A DNA stretch of 48,827 bases from Desulfurivibrionaceae bacterium (GTDB taxonomy: Bacteria > Desulfobacterota > Desulfobulbia > Desulfobulbales > VMSU01). This document shows, in pieces, positions 42,159 through 48,827 of this stretch. Location: assembly GCA_030145275.1 (NCBI GenBank), contig JAQYVV010000021.1, positions 1 through 48,827 on the forward strand, given 5' to 3'. Made by a program: the position numbers and the translations under genes. The notes beneath the pieces were generated by a model, which saw only the letters and a program-made list of their open reading frames with translations, had not been told where the DNA came from and did not search any database. Every line of letters begins with the position of its first letter. The stretch's first letter is position 1.

Positions 42159-43661
42159 TTATTGATAAGATGTTTTAAATTCTATCCCTTCTCTTGTCTT
42201 CGGATCGTAGAGACCCTTAGCTGCACCTTCTTTGATCCATTCTTCTCTTAAGGAATTGAGAAAACTGTTCTTCTCATTAACCAGTTTGTCGTATGGCAAG
42301 CCAATGACCTGCTGGGCTTTTTCCTTGGTTGAAAAATCCGGGGCCACATACTCAGCGGCATTGTAGCGGGCCAAAACAATACGCAACTTAACACGTGCAT
42401 CCTGACCCTTATTAATGGCGGACCCTAAAATTCTCAAGGTTTCTTCAGGGGCGTGAAAGAATGAGCCGTGGCTGGCAATGGAGTAATCCCATCTCCACTG
42501 GGCATGCCTGATATCCTGCTGAATTGGCTGCATCTCTGCCGCTGTTGCGCCAAGTTCCAACGCCTTTCCTGCTTCAAGATGGGCTTTGCCAATTACATCC
42601 ATTGCTGTTTTATGCAGTTCATTTTTCCTGGCAAGTTTTCTTTTAACATTATCACGAAAGGTTTTTTCATCTTCACGGTGGCAATTGAGACAGGTGTTGG
42701 CAATGTCATCCATGGGGTTTCCGACATTATGGGATGAGTATTTGACACCACCTTCACGAACGTATGGCATATGACAATCAGCGCAAGAGACGTTATTTAA
42801 ACCGTGGGCGCCGGTCTTGTAAATTTCATATCCCGGATGTTGCGCTTTCAGCATTGGAGTCTTGCTTACTTTATGGGTCCAGTCGACAAAATTTATATCA
42901 TCATAGTATTTTTCCATGTCCTCAACACCTAAACCGTTTGCCCATGGAAAAGTAACGACCTTGGCCGTTTTCTTGTTGCCGTTATTATCCGTCCACTCTG
43001 TAGGCTTGAAGTAATATTCGGAATGGCACTGGGCACAGACCAGGCTGCGCATATCCTGGTGGGTTGCATCAGCCGCTTTCAAGGTGCCTTCCGCATCAAG
43101 GCCTCTTTTCAGGTGGGGCCTGGTGATAGTGAGTTTCATGGTCTCGTTGTCATGGCAGTCGGCACAGCCAATTGGATTGACAATTTCATTGCCGTGTCTG
43201 GCCCATTTTCCGGTGAAATAGTCCAGCTCACCCATTTTATCCATCAGACGGGGCACGTCCGGGGATTTACAGGTCCAGCAGGCAGTGGGCATGGGGCCGG
43301 TTTTGTCATCGATCGGGCCGCCCGTACGCAATGTATTGATATTGTCCTCCAAAATATAGGTATGGCCGCGCGGCGCATTATAGTCCTTGGCGAAGCCATA
43401 GCCTGCCCACATCACCACCAGGGCCGGGTTGCTTTCCAGCATGTCGTCAATTTTATCACTTTTTTTGGTCTGCAGGTATGAATCGTATTGCCTTGGATAA
43501 TGTTTGCCCCACTCGGCGCTTTTTGATTCCATGCGGGCTATTTTGGGAACGGCATTTATGGTTTGCTGCTCTGCCTTGTTTTCGTTGATGTTTAGGGCCA
43601 GTAAAAATAGAGGTACAATTACGGTCACTGCGCCAATTGTCACCACTGTGGATTTCTTCAT
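42159..43661 (-). CDS. nrfA: Cytochrome c nitrite reductase catalytic subunit NrfA
   Basis: 500 aa pentahaem enzyme reducing nitrite to ammonium with six electrons at the periplasmic side. An N-terminal signal/anchor helix (residues 8-25) is followed by the catalytic haem motif CWTCK (128-132, Lys as axial ligand), then four CxxCH motifs: GCADCHDNE, VCAQCHSE, SCADCHMP and TCLNCHRE. Length and order match the family. nrfH lies upstream on the same strand. Many sulfate reducers use NrfHA for nitrite detoxification or growth on nitrite. Confidence 0.97.
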   Translation of the reverse strand: MKKSTVVTIGAVTVIVPLFLLALNINENKAEQQTINAVPKIARMESKSAEWGKHYPRQYDSYLQTKKSDKIDDMLESNPALVVMWAGYGFAKDYNAPRGHTYILEDNINTLRTGGPIDDKTGPMPTACWTCKSPDVPRLMDKMGELDYFTGKWARHGNEIVNPIGCADCHDNETMKLTITRPHLKRGLDAEGTLKAADATHQDMRSLVCAQCHSEYYFKPTEWTDNNGNKKTAKVVTFPWANGLGVEDMEKYYDDINFVDWTHKVSKTPMLKAQHPGYEIYKTGAHGLNNVSCADCHMPYVREGGVKYSSHNVGNPMDDIANTCLNCHREDEKTFRDNVKRKLARKNELHKTAMDVIGKAHLEAGKALELGATAAEMQPIQQDIRHAQWRWDYSIASHGSFFHAPEETLRILGSAINKGQDARVKLRIVLARYNAAEYVAPDFSTKEKAQQVIGLPYDKLVNEKNSFLNSLREEWIKEGAAKGLYDPKTREGIEFKTSYQ

Positions 43662-43685
43662 CTTTCATTCTCCTCTTACGTTGGA

Positions 43686-44213
43686 TTATAATTCTTTAAC
43701 GCCTATATTATCAGGTGTGGCGGTCAGATTTGTGTTGGCGCCATGCGGGATGTCCCGGTGGCAGCTCCAGCATTTTCTATCGACAACGGTTTCATCGCCT
43801 GCAGCTTGGTATAAACCGCTGTTGATCGCCATTTGCGAAACCATTTCCTGGTGGCACATGATGCAGTTGGCCTGGATCCTGTCAGCCGCATTTTCTGTTG
43901 TCCTGATGTTAAGGCCGTATGTGCGAAGTGTCATGGCCACGGAGTGTTTGAAGCCATCCCGTGACTTTGCGAGCATTTTATTTGAGAAGGTATCCCTTGG
44001 CAGATGGCACTCCACACAGGTAGCCCGATTCTGGTGTGAGCTATGCTGCCAGGTTGCATAGTGAGTGTTCATGGTATGGCAGTTGATACATACTTTCGGG
44101 TCGCTGGAAAGATACGAAATCATGTTGGACGCTTTTACTACGTAAGCAAAGAGTCCAATAGCCACAACAACACTAAGGGTTGCAACATATTTCATCGCTT
44201 TGCCTGTTTCCAT
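43686..44213 (-). CDS. nrfH: Cytochrome c nitrite reductase membrane subunit NrfH
   Basis: 175 aa NapC/NirT-type tetrahaem quinol dehydrogenase. One N-terminal transmembrane helix (about 9-29), then four CxxCH motifs: VCINCHTM, TCVECHLP, NCIMCHQE and KCWSCHRD. It passes electrons from menaquinol to NrfA, with which it forms a membrane complex. It precedes nrfA by 24 bases, so the pair is one operon. Upstream AT-rich sequence probably contains its promoter, but I see no clear FNR or NarL site. Confidence 0.96.
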   Translation of the reverse strand: METGKAMKYVATLSVVVAIGLFAYVVKASNMISYLSSDPKVCINCHTMNTHYATWQHSSHQNRATCVECHLPRDTFSNKMLAKSRDGFKHSVAMTLRTYGLNIRTTENAADRIQANCIMCHQEMVSQMAINSGLYQAAGDETVVDRKCWSCHRDIPHGANTNLTATPDNIGVKEL

Positions 44214-44749
44214 TGATCACTTTTCCTTGTTGATTTTCTCTTGTTGGCATTCTCGCCCCTTCAATTCTTTTTTCGTCCATTTAACCTCCCGTTAGTCCTC
44301 CAATTTTGTCTTTCCTACCTTGCTCGTCATTCAGCGACTTTCTTTTTATTTTTGGTAGGTCATTAATCTTGCAAAAAAAGATACACGACTAAAACAAGTT
44401 TCTACCTGAAAAAGGCCTTACATTTTATGATAGGCAGAACATATTTTAGAAGTAAAGCAAAAAAAAAATCAGGTTGTATCTTTTTTACTCATGAAATAGC
44501 AAAGCCCATACCAAAAGTAATAAAAAGTAATTGTCATGAAACATATAAAGATAACTCGCCGAAATTAAACGGTTTATAGTTGTGGAGCCTGTCGGTAATC
44601 TCAATAATAAAATGAAGTATTAAGGGGTATGTAACCGCAAGGTGACGCGGCTTTGGCGAAACCGTTACCCTGCGGTAACGCTCAAAGTGGCATCACTGTA
44701 AGAAGTTGGTTTTTCTGTGTCATCATTCAAAAAGAGGCAAAAGGTCATG

Positions 44750-45049
44750 TTGGGTTGTTGATCAGCTAGGAATTTGATGATGCTCGGTTGATATGTGCAG
44801 ATATAGTTAAACAAAGTACTATTGTTGTGAAATTATAAATTGTTAAAGTTAGAAAAAGGTCGTCCTTCTGTTAGTCTTGGCATTTGCATGCAGGTCCTCA
44901 CAGCTCTTTCATTAGAGCAGAATTTTTCTGACTTCCTTGCTCCTGAAAACGATAAAGTTGGATTGGGGTATGGGGTTCGCCACCTTAAGCTGTTCCGATC
45001 TCGGAAGAGCAAGGACCTGAAAGATGTTGACAAGACATCTTTGTCTTGA
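44750..45049 (+). pseudogene. Decayed XRE/HipB-like antitoxin-type regulator
   Basis: The frame at 44840-45049 translates to KLEKGRPSVSLGICMQVLTALSLEQNFSDFLAP and so on, very similar to the end of HipB-type helix-turn-helix proteins (LEKG-PSVSLGTLLKVL-ALGL). It lacks the start and recognition helices. In another frame just upstream, DDARLICADIVKQSTIV recalls the missing helices, separated by a stop and a short insertion. No hipA-like toxin follows. A frameshifted remnant is the simplest reading. Confidence 0.5.
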
Positions 45050-45158
45050 AAAAGTTAGTTTCAGTAAAAAAGTGTTGATTTTCTGTGCTTTTCGGTTATT
45101 GTGTTGGACTACGTTGTGTAGTCACTAATTTGTAGTTCATGAATTATGGAAAAGCTAG

Positions 45159-45195
45159 CCGCACAATCCTCAGAAAGAGGGAGTGCGGTTTTTTT
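45159..45195 (+). terminator. Rho-independent terminator upstream of the cold-shock gene
   Basis: CCGCAC (45159-45164) and GTGCGG (45183-45188) with an inner TCCTC/GAGGGA stem, followed by seven T. It might end the decayed regulator transcript or act in the cold-shock leader. Confidence 0.75.
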
Positions 45196-45298
45196 GTTTG
45201 AACACAAGGGCTGCCGCCGGTTTATATTTTCATACGCCGGCATTTTTTCATTTAAGTGGTTCTGAAAGAGAATCACGAACAGTAAGGAGTAGTATAAG

Positions 45299-45499
45299 AT
45301 GGCTGAAGGTACAGTAAAATGGTTTAATGATTCAAAGGGTTTTGGTTTTGTTGAGCAGGATGGTGGAGCAGATGTTTTCGTTCACCACACAGCAATCCAG
45401 GCTGATGGTTTTAAAACTTTGAAGGAAGGCGCTCGTGTTACTTTCGACATTGTCGATGGTCCTAAAGGCCCAGCTGCAGAGAATGTTGTACAGCAGTAA
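45299..45499 (+). CDS. Cold-shock protein, CspA family
   Basis: 66 aa single OB fold. The RNA-binding motifs RNP1 (KGFGFVEQ, residues 14-21) and RNP2 (DVFVHHTAI, about 25-33) are present, preceded by [13 protein letters not shown]. It acts as a nucleic-acid chaperone. AAGGAGTAGTATAAG upstream gives the ribosome binding site. The transcript ends at a strong terminator 27 bases downstream. A long leader is possible, as for other csp genes. Confidence 0.96.
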   Translation: MAEGTVKWFNDSKGFGFVEQDGGADVFVHHTAIQADGFKTLKEGARVTFDIVDGPKGPAAENVVQQ

Positions 45500-45525
45500 G
45501 AATTGCTGATATCGAACATTGCAAA

Positions 45526-45555
45526 GGCCCCGCGCTTCGCGGGGTCTTTTTTTTT
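45526..45555 (+). terminator. Rho-independent terminator after the cold-shock gene
   Basis: CCCCGCG, loop CTT, CGCGGGG then TC and nine T. Typical strong intrinsic terminator 27 bases after the stop codon. Confidence 0.93.
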
Positions 45556-45603
45556 ATGCAGTGCCTTTGATCCCAAACCCAAATCATTGATGAGGACTGA
45601 GTC

Positions 45604-45750
45604 TTGGCCAGAACAAACTACTCATTTGAAAAGCGCCAGAAAGAATTGGCAAAGAAAAAAAAGAAAGAGGAAAAAAGGCAGCGTAAGCTAGAGAAACAGA
45701 ACAATTCTGCCGGGGAAAATGAGAATCTTTCTCCCTTGGAAGATGAATAG
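45604..45750 (+). CDS. Small lysine-rich protein (48 aa)
   Basis: Starts with TTG at 45604 after GATGAGGACT, giving ARTNYSFEKRQKELAKKKK and onwards: very basic, KE/KR-rich helix (residues 8-33), then an acidic Ser/Glu/Asn tail ending LEDE. The pattern NYSFEKRQKELAKKKK resembles small conserved proteins found in many Proteobacteria beside cold-shock or ABC-F genes. The function is unknown; binding to RNA or ribosomes is an inference from charge. It lies between a csp terminator and the ABC-F gene. Confidence 0.7.
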   Translation: MARTNYSFEKRQKELAKKKKKEEKRQRKLEKQNNSAGENENLSPLEDE

Positions 45751-45831
45751 CTTTAAACCCCAATTTTTCAAAACAGAGAACACACCATGCCACAGCTATT
45801 TTTTGTGGCTTTGTAATATAAGGACACGACC

Positions 45832-47466
45832 ATGATTACCGCATCTAATGTTGCACTCTCCTATGGCAAGAGGATCATCTTCCAGGACGTTAATATCAAG
45901 TTCACCCCAGGAAACTGCTACGGCCTGATCGGGGCGAACGGCGCTGGAAAATCCACCTTTTTGAAGATTTTGGCAGGTCAGCTTGAGCCTGATCGTGGCG
46001 AAGTTAGTAAGGGGTCGCGACAGCGTATCGCCATGTTGAGCCAGGATCAGTTTGCCTTTGACGAGCACACCGTTTTTAATACCGTTATCATGGGGCATAA
46101 GAAACTCTATAAGGTGATGGCCGAGCGTGAAGTAATATACGCTAAAGCCGATTTTACCGAGGAAGACGGCATTCGTTCCGGAGAGCTTGAGGCAACATTT
46201 GGCGAAATGAATGGTTATGAGGCAGAGGCAGAGGCGGCAACCCTGCTAAACGGTCTCGGTATCCCTGAAGATATGCGTCAGAAAAAGATGAAGGAACTTG
46301 AGGGCAGCGATAAGGTGCGGGTGTTGTTGGCCCAGGCCCTGTTTGGTAACCCAGATATCCTGCTTCTCGATGAGCCCACTAATCAGCTTGACCTGAAGAC
46401 CATTAATTGGTTGGAGTATTTTCTCTCCCGCTTCCAGAACACAGTGATCATTGTTTCCCATGATCGTCATTTCCTCAACCAGGTTTGCACCCATATGGCC
46501 GACATTGATTATGGCAAACTTCAGGCCTATGTCGGTAACTACGATTTCTGGTATGAGGCCAGTCAGCTGCGTTTCAGCCAGAAGGAGACTGAGAGCAAGA
46601 AGGCCAATGCCAAAGCGGCTGAGCTTAAAGATTTCATCCGGCGCTTCAGTTCAAATGCCTCCAAGGCCAAGCAGGCAACTTCACGGAAGAAATTGCTTGA
46701 TAAACTCACCCTCGAAGATATGCCTGTTTCCTCTCGTAAATATCCCTACATTGTTTTTAATGCAGAACGGCCATGTGGTGACGTTATTCTTGAGATCAAG
46801 GGGCTTTCCAAAGAGATCGATGGGGTTCCCATGTTTAAGGATCTTAGCCTCAATGTCAATAAGGGTGATAAGATCGCCTTTGTTGGAGACAATAGCCTTG
46901 CTAAGACCACCCTGTTTCAGATTCTTGCCGGCGAACTTGAAGCAGACGCGGGGAGCTTCCGCTGGGGGGTGACCATTAGTAATTCCTATTTCCCCAAGGA
47001 GAACAGTGCCTATTTCAATAATGATGATCTTGATCTTGTCGGCTGGCTGCGCCAGTACGCGCCGGTGAAGGAGACTGAGAGCTTTGTCCGAGGTTTCCTT
47101 GGTAAAATGCTTTTCAAAGGAGAGGAGGCCTTGAAAAAGACCTCTGTTCTTTCCGGTGGCGAACGGGTGCGCTGTATGCTCTCCAGGATGATGCTATCCG
47201 GCGCCAATGCCCTCATTCTCGATGAACCCACCAACCACCTCGATCTTGAGTCAATCACATCTTTGAATAACGGTCTCATTGACTTTTCGGAGGTTGTGCT
47301 TTTCGCCTCCCACGATCATCAGTTTGTCTCCACTGTGGCAAACAGGATCGTCGAAATTACTCCAGACGGCATAATTGATGTCATGATGGACTTTGATGAG
47401 TACCTGGAAATGAAAGAAGAGAGTCAGGCAGCTGAGGACTCTAGTAGGGATAGGCAGGCAGCATAG
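45832..47466 (+). CDS. ybiT-like: ABC-F family ATPase, YbiT-like
   Basis: 544 aa soluble protein with two ABC domains and a linker. The first domain has Walker A GANGAGKST (34-42), and in place of a standard LSGG signature LEGSDKVRVLLAQALF, then LLLDEPTNQLD, as in YbiT-type proteins. The second Walker A is GDNSLAKTT, where the usual pattern is GxNGxGKTT; the signature LSGGERVR and ALILDEPTNHLD are normal. ABC-F proteins act on ribosomes as translation factors. The altered second P-loop may change ATP use. Preceded by the small basic protein. Confidence 0.93.
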   Translation: MITASNVALSYGKRIIFQDVNIKFTPGNCYGLIGANGAGKSTFLKILAGQLEPDRGEVSKGSRQRIAMLSQDQFAFDEHTVFNTVIMGHKKLYKVMAEREVIYAKADFTEEDGIRSGELEATFGEMNGYEAEAEAATLLNGLGIPEDMRQKKMKELEGSDKVRVLLAQALFGNPDILLLDEPTNQLDLKTINWLEYFLSRFQNTVIIVSHDRHFLNQVCTHMADIDYGKLQAYVGNYDFWYEASQLRFSQKETESKKANAKAAELKDFIRRFSSNASKAKQATSRKKLLDKLTLEDMPVSSRKYPYIVFNAERPCGDVILEIKGLSKEIDGVPMFKDLSLNVNKGDKIAFVGDNSLAKTTLFQILAGELEADAGSFRWGVTISNSYFPKENSAYFNNDDLDLVGWLRQYAPVKETESFVRGFLGKMLFKGEEALKKTSVLSGGERVRCMLSRMMLSGANALILDEPTNHLDLESITSLNNGLIDFSEVVLFASHDHQFVSTVANRIVEITPDGIIDVMMDFDEYLEMKEESQAAEDSSRDRQAA

Positions 47467-47537
47467 TAGATAATAGTTGAAAGTTGTAAGATGAAAGGTA
47501 ACGGCATTATTCGTTGCCATAATTTTATTTATATAGA

Positions 47538-47691
47538 GTTAGAGATCAATTAAGTACCCCCAAGATTGCATAACCCCAAGTCCGTAAGCGTTTCAGGGGC
47601 ACCCCGATATGCGTGGTCGAGCCACGCGATTATACCCCCTGTATATCACGGGGTTCGATCACGTGCAGCGGGGTGTTCATGGAGCGCTTAC
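47538..47691 (-). mobile_element. Family C MITE, copy C1 (154 bp, IS66-like ends)
   Basis: The 154-bp element is flanked by perfect 8-bp direct repeats TATATAGA (47530-47537 and 47692-47699). Read on the minus strand it begins GTAAGCGCTCCATGAACACC and ends with the complement of GTTAGAGATCAATTAAGT, imperfect terminal inverted repeats. GTAAGCG ends and 8-bp duplications are typical of the IS66 family, so it is probably a non-autonomous derivative. It contains no gene and lies 40 bases before slyD. A second GTAAGCG sits inside it. Confidence 0.93.
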
Positions 47692-47731
47692 TATATAGAT
47701 GATGAGCTGAATTCGTCAAAGAGAGGAAAGT

Positions 47732-48295
47732 ATGAGCGTTGCAGAGAAACAATTTATTGCATTTGATTATGTCCTGACCCTTGATTCTGGTGAGGAAATT
47801 GATCGTTCCGAGGAGAATGAGCCCCTTGATTTTATTACAGGCCAGGAGCAGATTATTCCAAGTCTGGAAAAGTCCCTTATGGCAATGAAGGTCGGTGAGT
47901 CTTCAAAGGTGACCATTGAGCCAGAAGATGGTTATGGTACTTTTAATCAGGAGTTGATCCAGGAGATCCCCAGAGACCAGTTCCCCCCCGAAGAAAAACT
48001 TGAAGCGGGTATGTCCTTTCAGACCGAGGGACCTCAGGGGCCGTTAATGATCAATATTGTTGAGGTTAAAGGTGATGAATCGGTTACCATTGATCTCAAT
48101 CATCCGCTGGCGGGCAAGACTCTCGTTTTTGACGTAAAGATTGTCGAAGCCAGGGAGGCAAACTCGGAAGAGATAGCTCGACTGACTGCCGCTGGTTGCG
48201 GCTGTGGTTCTGAAAGCCAAGCGGCTTCCTGTGGGACGGACTGTGCCTGTGCCGCTGACGGTCAAGACAAGGGCGGAGGTTGCGGTTGCTCTTAG
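47732..48295 (+). CDS. slyD: FKBP-type peptidyl-prolyl isomerase, SlyD-like, with cysteine-rich tail
   Basis: 187 aa. The FKBP domain with inserted flap is recognisable: FDYVLTLDSGEEIDRSEENEPLDFITGQEQIIPSLEKSL, MKVGESSKVTIEPEDGYG, then DLNHPLAGKTLVFDVKIVEA. The tail after residue 150 is rich in Cys and Gly (AAGCGCGSESQ, SCGTDCACA, GGGCGCS), as in SlyD, where it binds nickel and helps hydrogenase maturation. No hydrogenase genes are adjacent. Good GAGAGGAAAG site before the ATG. The stop TAG is the start of family B copy B3, and the gene is framed by inverted MITE copies C1 and C2. Confidence 0.95.
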   Translation: MSVAEKQFIAFDYVLTLDSGEEIDRSEENEPLDFITGQEQIIPSLEKSLMAMKVGESSKVTIEPEDGYGTFNQELIQEIPRDQFPPEEKLEAGMSFQTEGPQGPLMINIVEVKGDESVTIDLNHPLAGKTLVFDVKIVEAREANSEEIARLTAAGCGCGSESQAASCGTDCACAADGQDKGGGCGCS

Positions 48296-48327
48296 TGCCT
48301 TATAACTGAAATTCTGTCACAAAAAAC

Positions 48328-48481
48328 GTAAGCGCTCCATGAACACCCCGCTGTACGTGATCGAACCCCGTGATATACAGGGGGTATAATCGCGTGGCTC
48401 GATCACGCACATCGGGGTGCCCCTGAAACGCTTACGGAATCTGGGTTATGCAATCTTGGGTGTACTTAATTGATCGCTAAC
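48328..48481 (+). mobile_element. Family C MITE, copy C2 (154 bp), nested in a family B repeat
   Basis: Same 154-bp length as C1 and inverted relative to it. Flanked by perfect 8-bp direct repeats CAAAAAAC (48320-48327 and 48482-48489). It starts GTAAGCGCTCCATGAACACC and ends ATTGATCGCTAAC. Because family B copies B1 and B2 are uninterrupted at this place, the insertion is younger than the B element. No gene inside. Confidence 0.95.
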
Positions 48482-48490
48482 CAAAAAACA

Positions 48491-48541
48491 GATAAGCGAA
48501 GACTTCGGATAAGCGAAGACTTCGGATAAGCGAAGACTTCG
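48491..48541 (-). repeat. Tandem array of three 17-bp modules
   Basis: Three identical units of GATAAGCGAAGACTTCG at 48491-48507, 48508-48524 and 48525-48541. This is in the same position as the two-unit array in copy B2 and the three-unit array in B1. Confidence 0.96.
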
Positions 48542-48665
48542 AGCATTCCAAAAAAGAACAATGCTTCCAGTATGTTGCAGGCCACTGTTAAGGCACTTAT
48601 TTCCGGTTTATCCGGATTAGAATAGTTCAAGCAAGGGTGAGTAGTGACTTTACTGTCTGCTCACC

Positions 48666-48827
48666 CTACTCTCGTTTTTTCACAAGTTTGATACCATCTT
48701 TGTTGATCGTTATAAGATTTCTTTTGTAGAGAGCACCTATTGCTTTTTTGAAGGCTTTTTTACTTACCCCAAACAGGGCGTAGATCTCTTCCGGTGGGCT
48801 TTTATCAGTTAGCGCAATGCTGCCATC
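48666..48827 (-). CDS. C-terminal end of a CvfB/YitL-like S1-domain protein (partial)
   Basis: 53 codons at the window edge, ending in a TAG stop. The text DGSIALTDKSPPEEIYALFG, followed by VSKKAFKKAIGALYKRNLIT and INKDGIKLVKKRE, matches the winged-helix C terminus of CvfB (YitL) RNA-binding proteins, in which three S1 domains precede it. The S1 part lies outside the window, so completeness cannot be assessed. It is convergent with slyD; repeat B3 lies between the two. Confidence 0.8.
   Translation of the reverse strand, partial: DGSIALTDKSPPEEIYALFGVSKKAFKKAIGALYKRNLITINKDGIKLVKKRE

Larger units (their letters stand above)
44214..45298. other. 1.1-kb region without an intact gene
   Basis: It holds the nrf promoter region, AT-rich sequence, a hairpin near 44645-44690 (GCGGCTTTGGCGAAACCG, then GTTACCCTGCGGTAAC), a decayed HipB-like reading frame (44750-45049), a terminator at 45159-45195 and the leader of the cold-shock gene. 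I see no intact protein gene longer than 70 codons with family support. Confidence 0.6.
48292..48618 (+). repeat. Family B dispersed repeat, copy B3, interrupted by MITE C2
   Basis: It begins TTAGTGCCTTATAACTGAAA, which includes the slyD stop codon, reaches GTCACAAAAAAC, is interrupted by C2 with an 8-bp duplication, and resumes with CAAAAAACA, three 17-bp modules and the usual end CTGTTAAGGCACTTATTTCC, GGTTTATCCGGATT. Without C2 and its duplication it is collinear with B2. Confidence 0.93.

Noticed and set aside
47530..48489. C1-slyD-C2 considered as an integron or attC-type cassette
   Set aside because: Ends and 8-bp duplications fit transposition of two separate MITEs; there is no integrase and no attC core site.
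12232..48541. 17-bp modules considered as a CRISPR array
   Set aside because: Units are either directly tandem without spacers or far apart; there are no unique spacers of constant size and no cas genes.

Overview
The window looks like a chromosomal segment of a strictly anaerobic, Gram-negative Desulfobacterota (formerly Deltaproteobacteria), most likely a sulfate-reducing or sulfur-disproportionating member of the Desulfobulbales. This is inferred from the gene set: a split F0 ATP synthase locus with AtpZ/AtpI, NrfHA, FdhD/MoeA/MoeA-PBP, a ThiC-like gene under a cobalamin riboswitch, rubredoxin, a type II secretion operon and LptAB-RpoN. No rRNA or tRNA gene was recognised, so the taxonomy is not proven.

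Layout. 1-2948 (minus): hemL, then atpZ, atpI, atpB and the start of atpE. 3500-5244 (plus): a MamK-type actin and a membrane-anchored coiled-coil protein. 5249-15613 (minus): a type II secretion operon in the order gspE-F-H-J-I-K-L-M-C-D, with no gspG. 16126-22354 (plus): comF, a cysteine-less carboxymuconolactone decarboxylase homologue, a 63-aa protein, fdhD, moeA and a moeA-PBP fusion, a molybdenum/tungsten enzyme maturation block. 22605-24570 (minus): phosphate transporter and its PhoU-like partner. 24784-29405 (plus): a 32-aa membrane peptide, mtnA, lptA, lptB, rpoN and a stand-alone RapZ C-terminal domain. 29671-33046 (plus): a PstS-like binding protein and a hybrid histidine kinase. 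33175-39599: mostly minus-strand small proteins, rubredoxin, a VWA-OmpA lipoprotein, MscS, YchJ and the ThiC/BzaF-like enzyme, with one plus-strand YkgJ-like gene. 40044-44213 (minus): a GAF/HD-GYP protein and nrfA/nrfH. 44214-48827: a decayed HipB-like regulator, a cold-shock gene, a 48-aa basic protein, a YbiT-like ABC-F ATPase, a SlyD-like isomerase and the end of a CvfB-like gene.

The most unusual content lies between the genes. Three repeat families and one 17-bp module are interleaved. Family A is a structured repeat whose stems differ between copies but stay complementary. Family B is bounded by TAGTGCCTTA and its inverse and often starts on a stop codon. Family C is a 154-bp MITE with IS66-like GTAAGCG ends and perfect 8-bp target duplications; two inverted copies flank slyD, and one is inserted in a family B element. 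The 17-bp module (CGRAGTCTNCGCTTAYC) occurs about 23 times, alone or in tandem. Comparing paralogous repeats shows it as clean 17-bp gains or losses, usually just before TG. These repeats sit at almost every gene junction of the molybdenum block.

Other points of interest are the MamK-like actin/coiled-coil pair without visible magnetosome genes, and the cobalamin riboswitch with an intrinsic terminator in front of a ThiC-family gene. The latter points to anaerobic benzimidazole (cobamide lower ligand) synthesis rather than thiamine synthesis.
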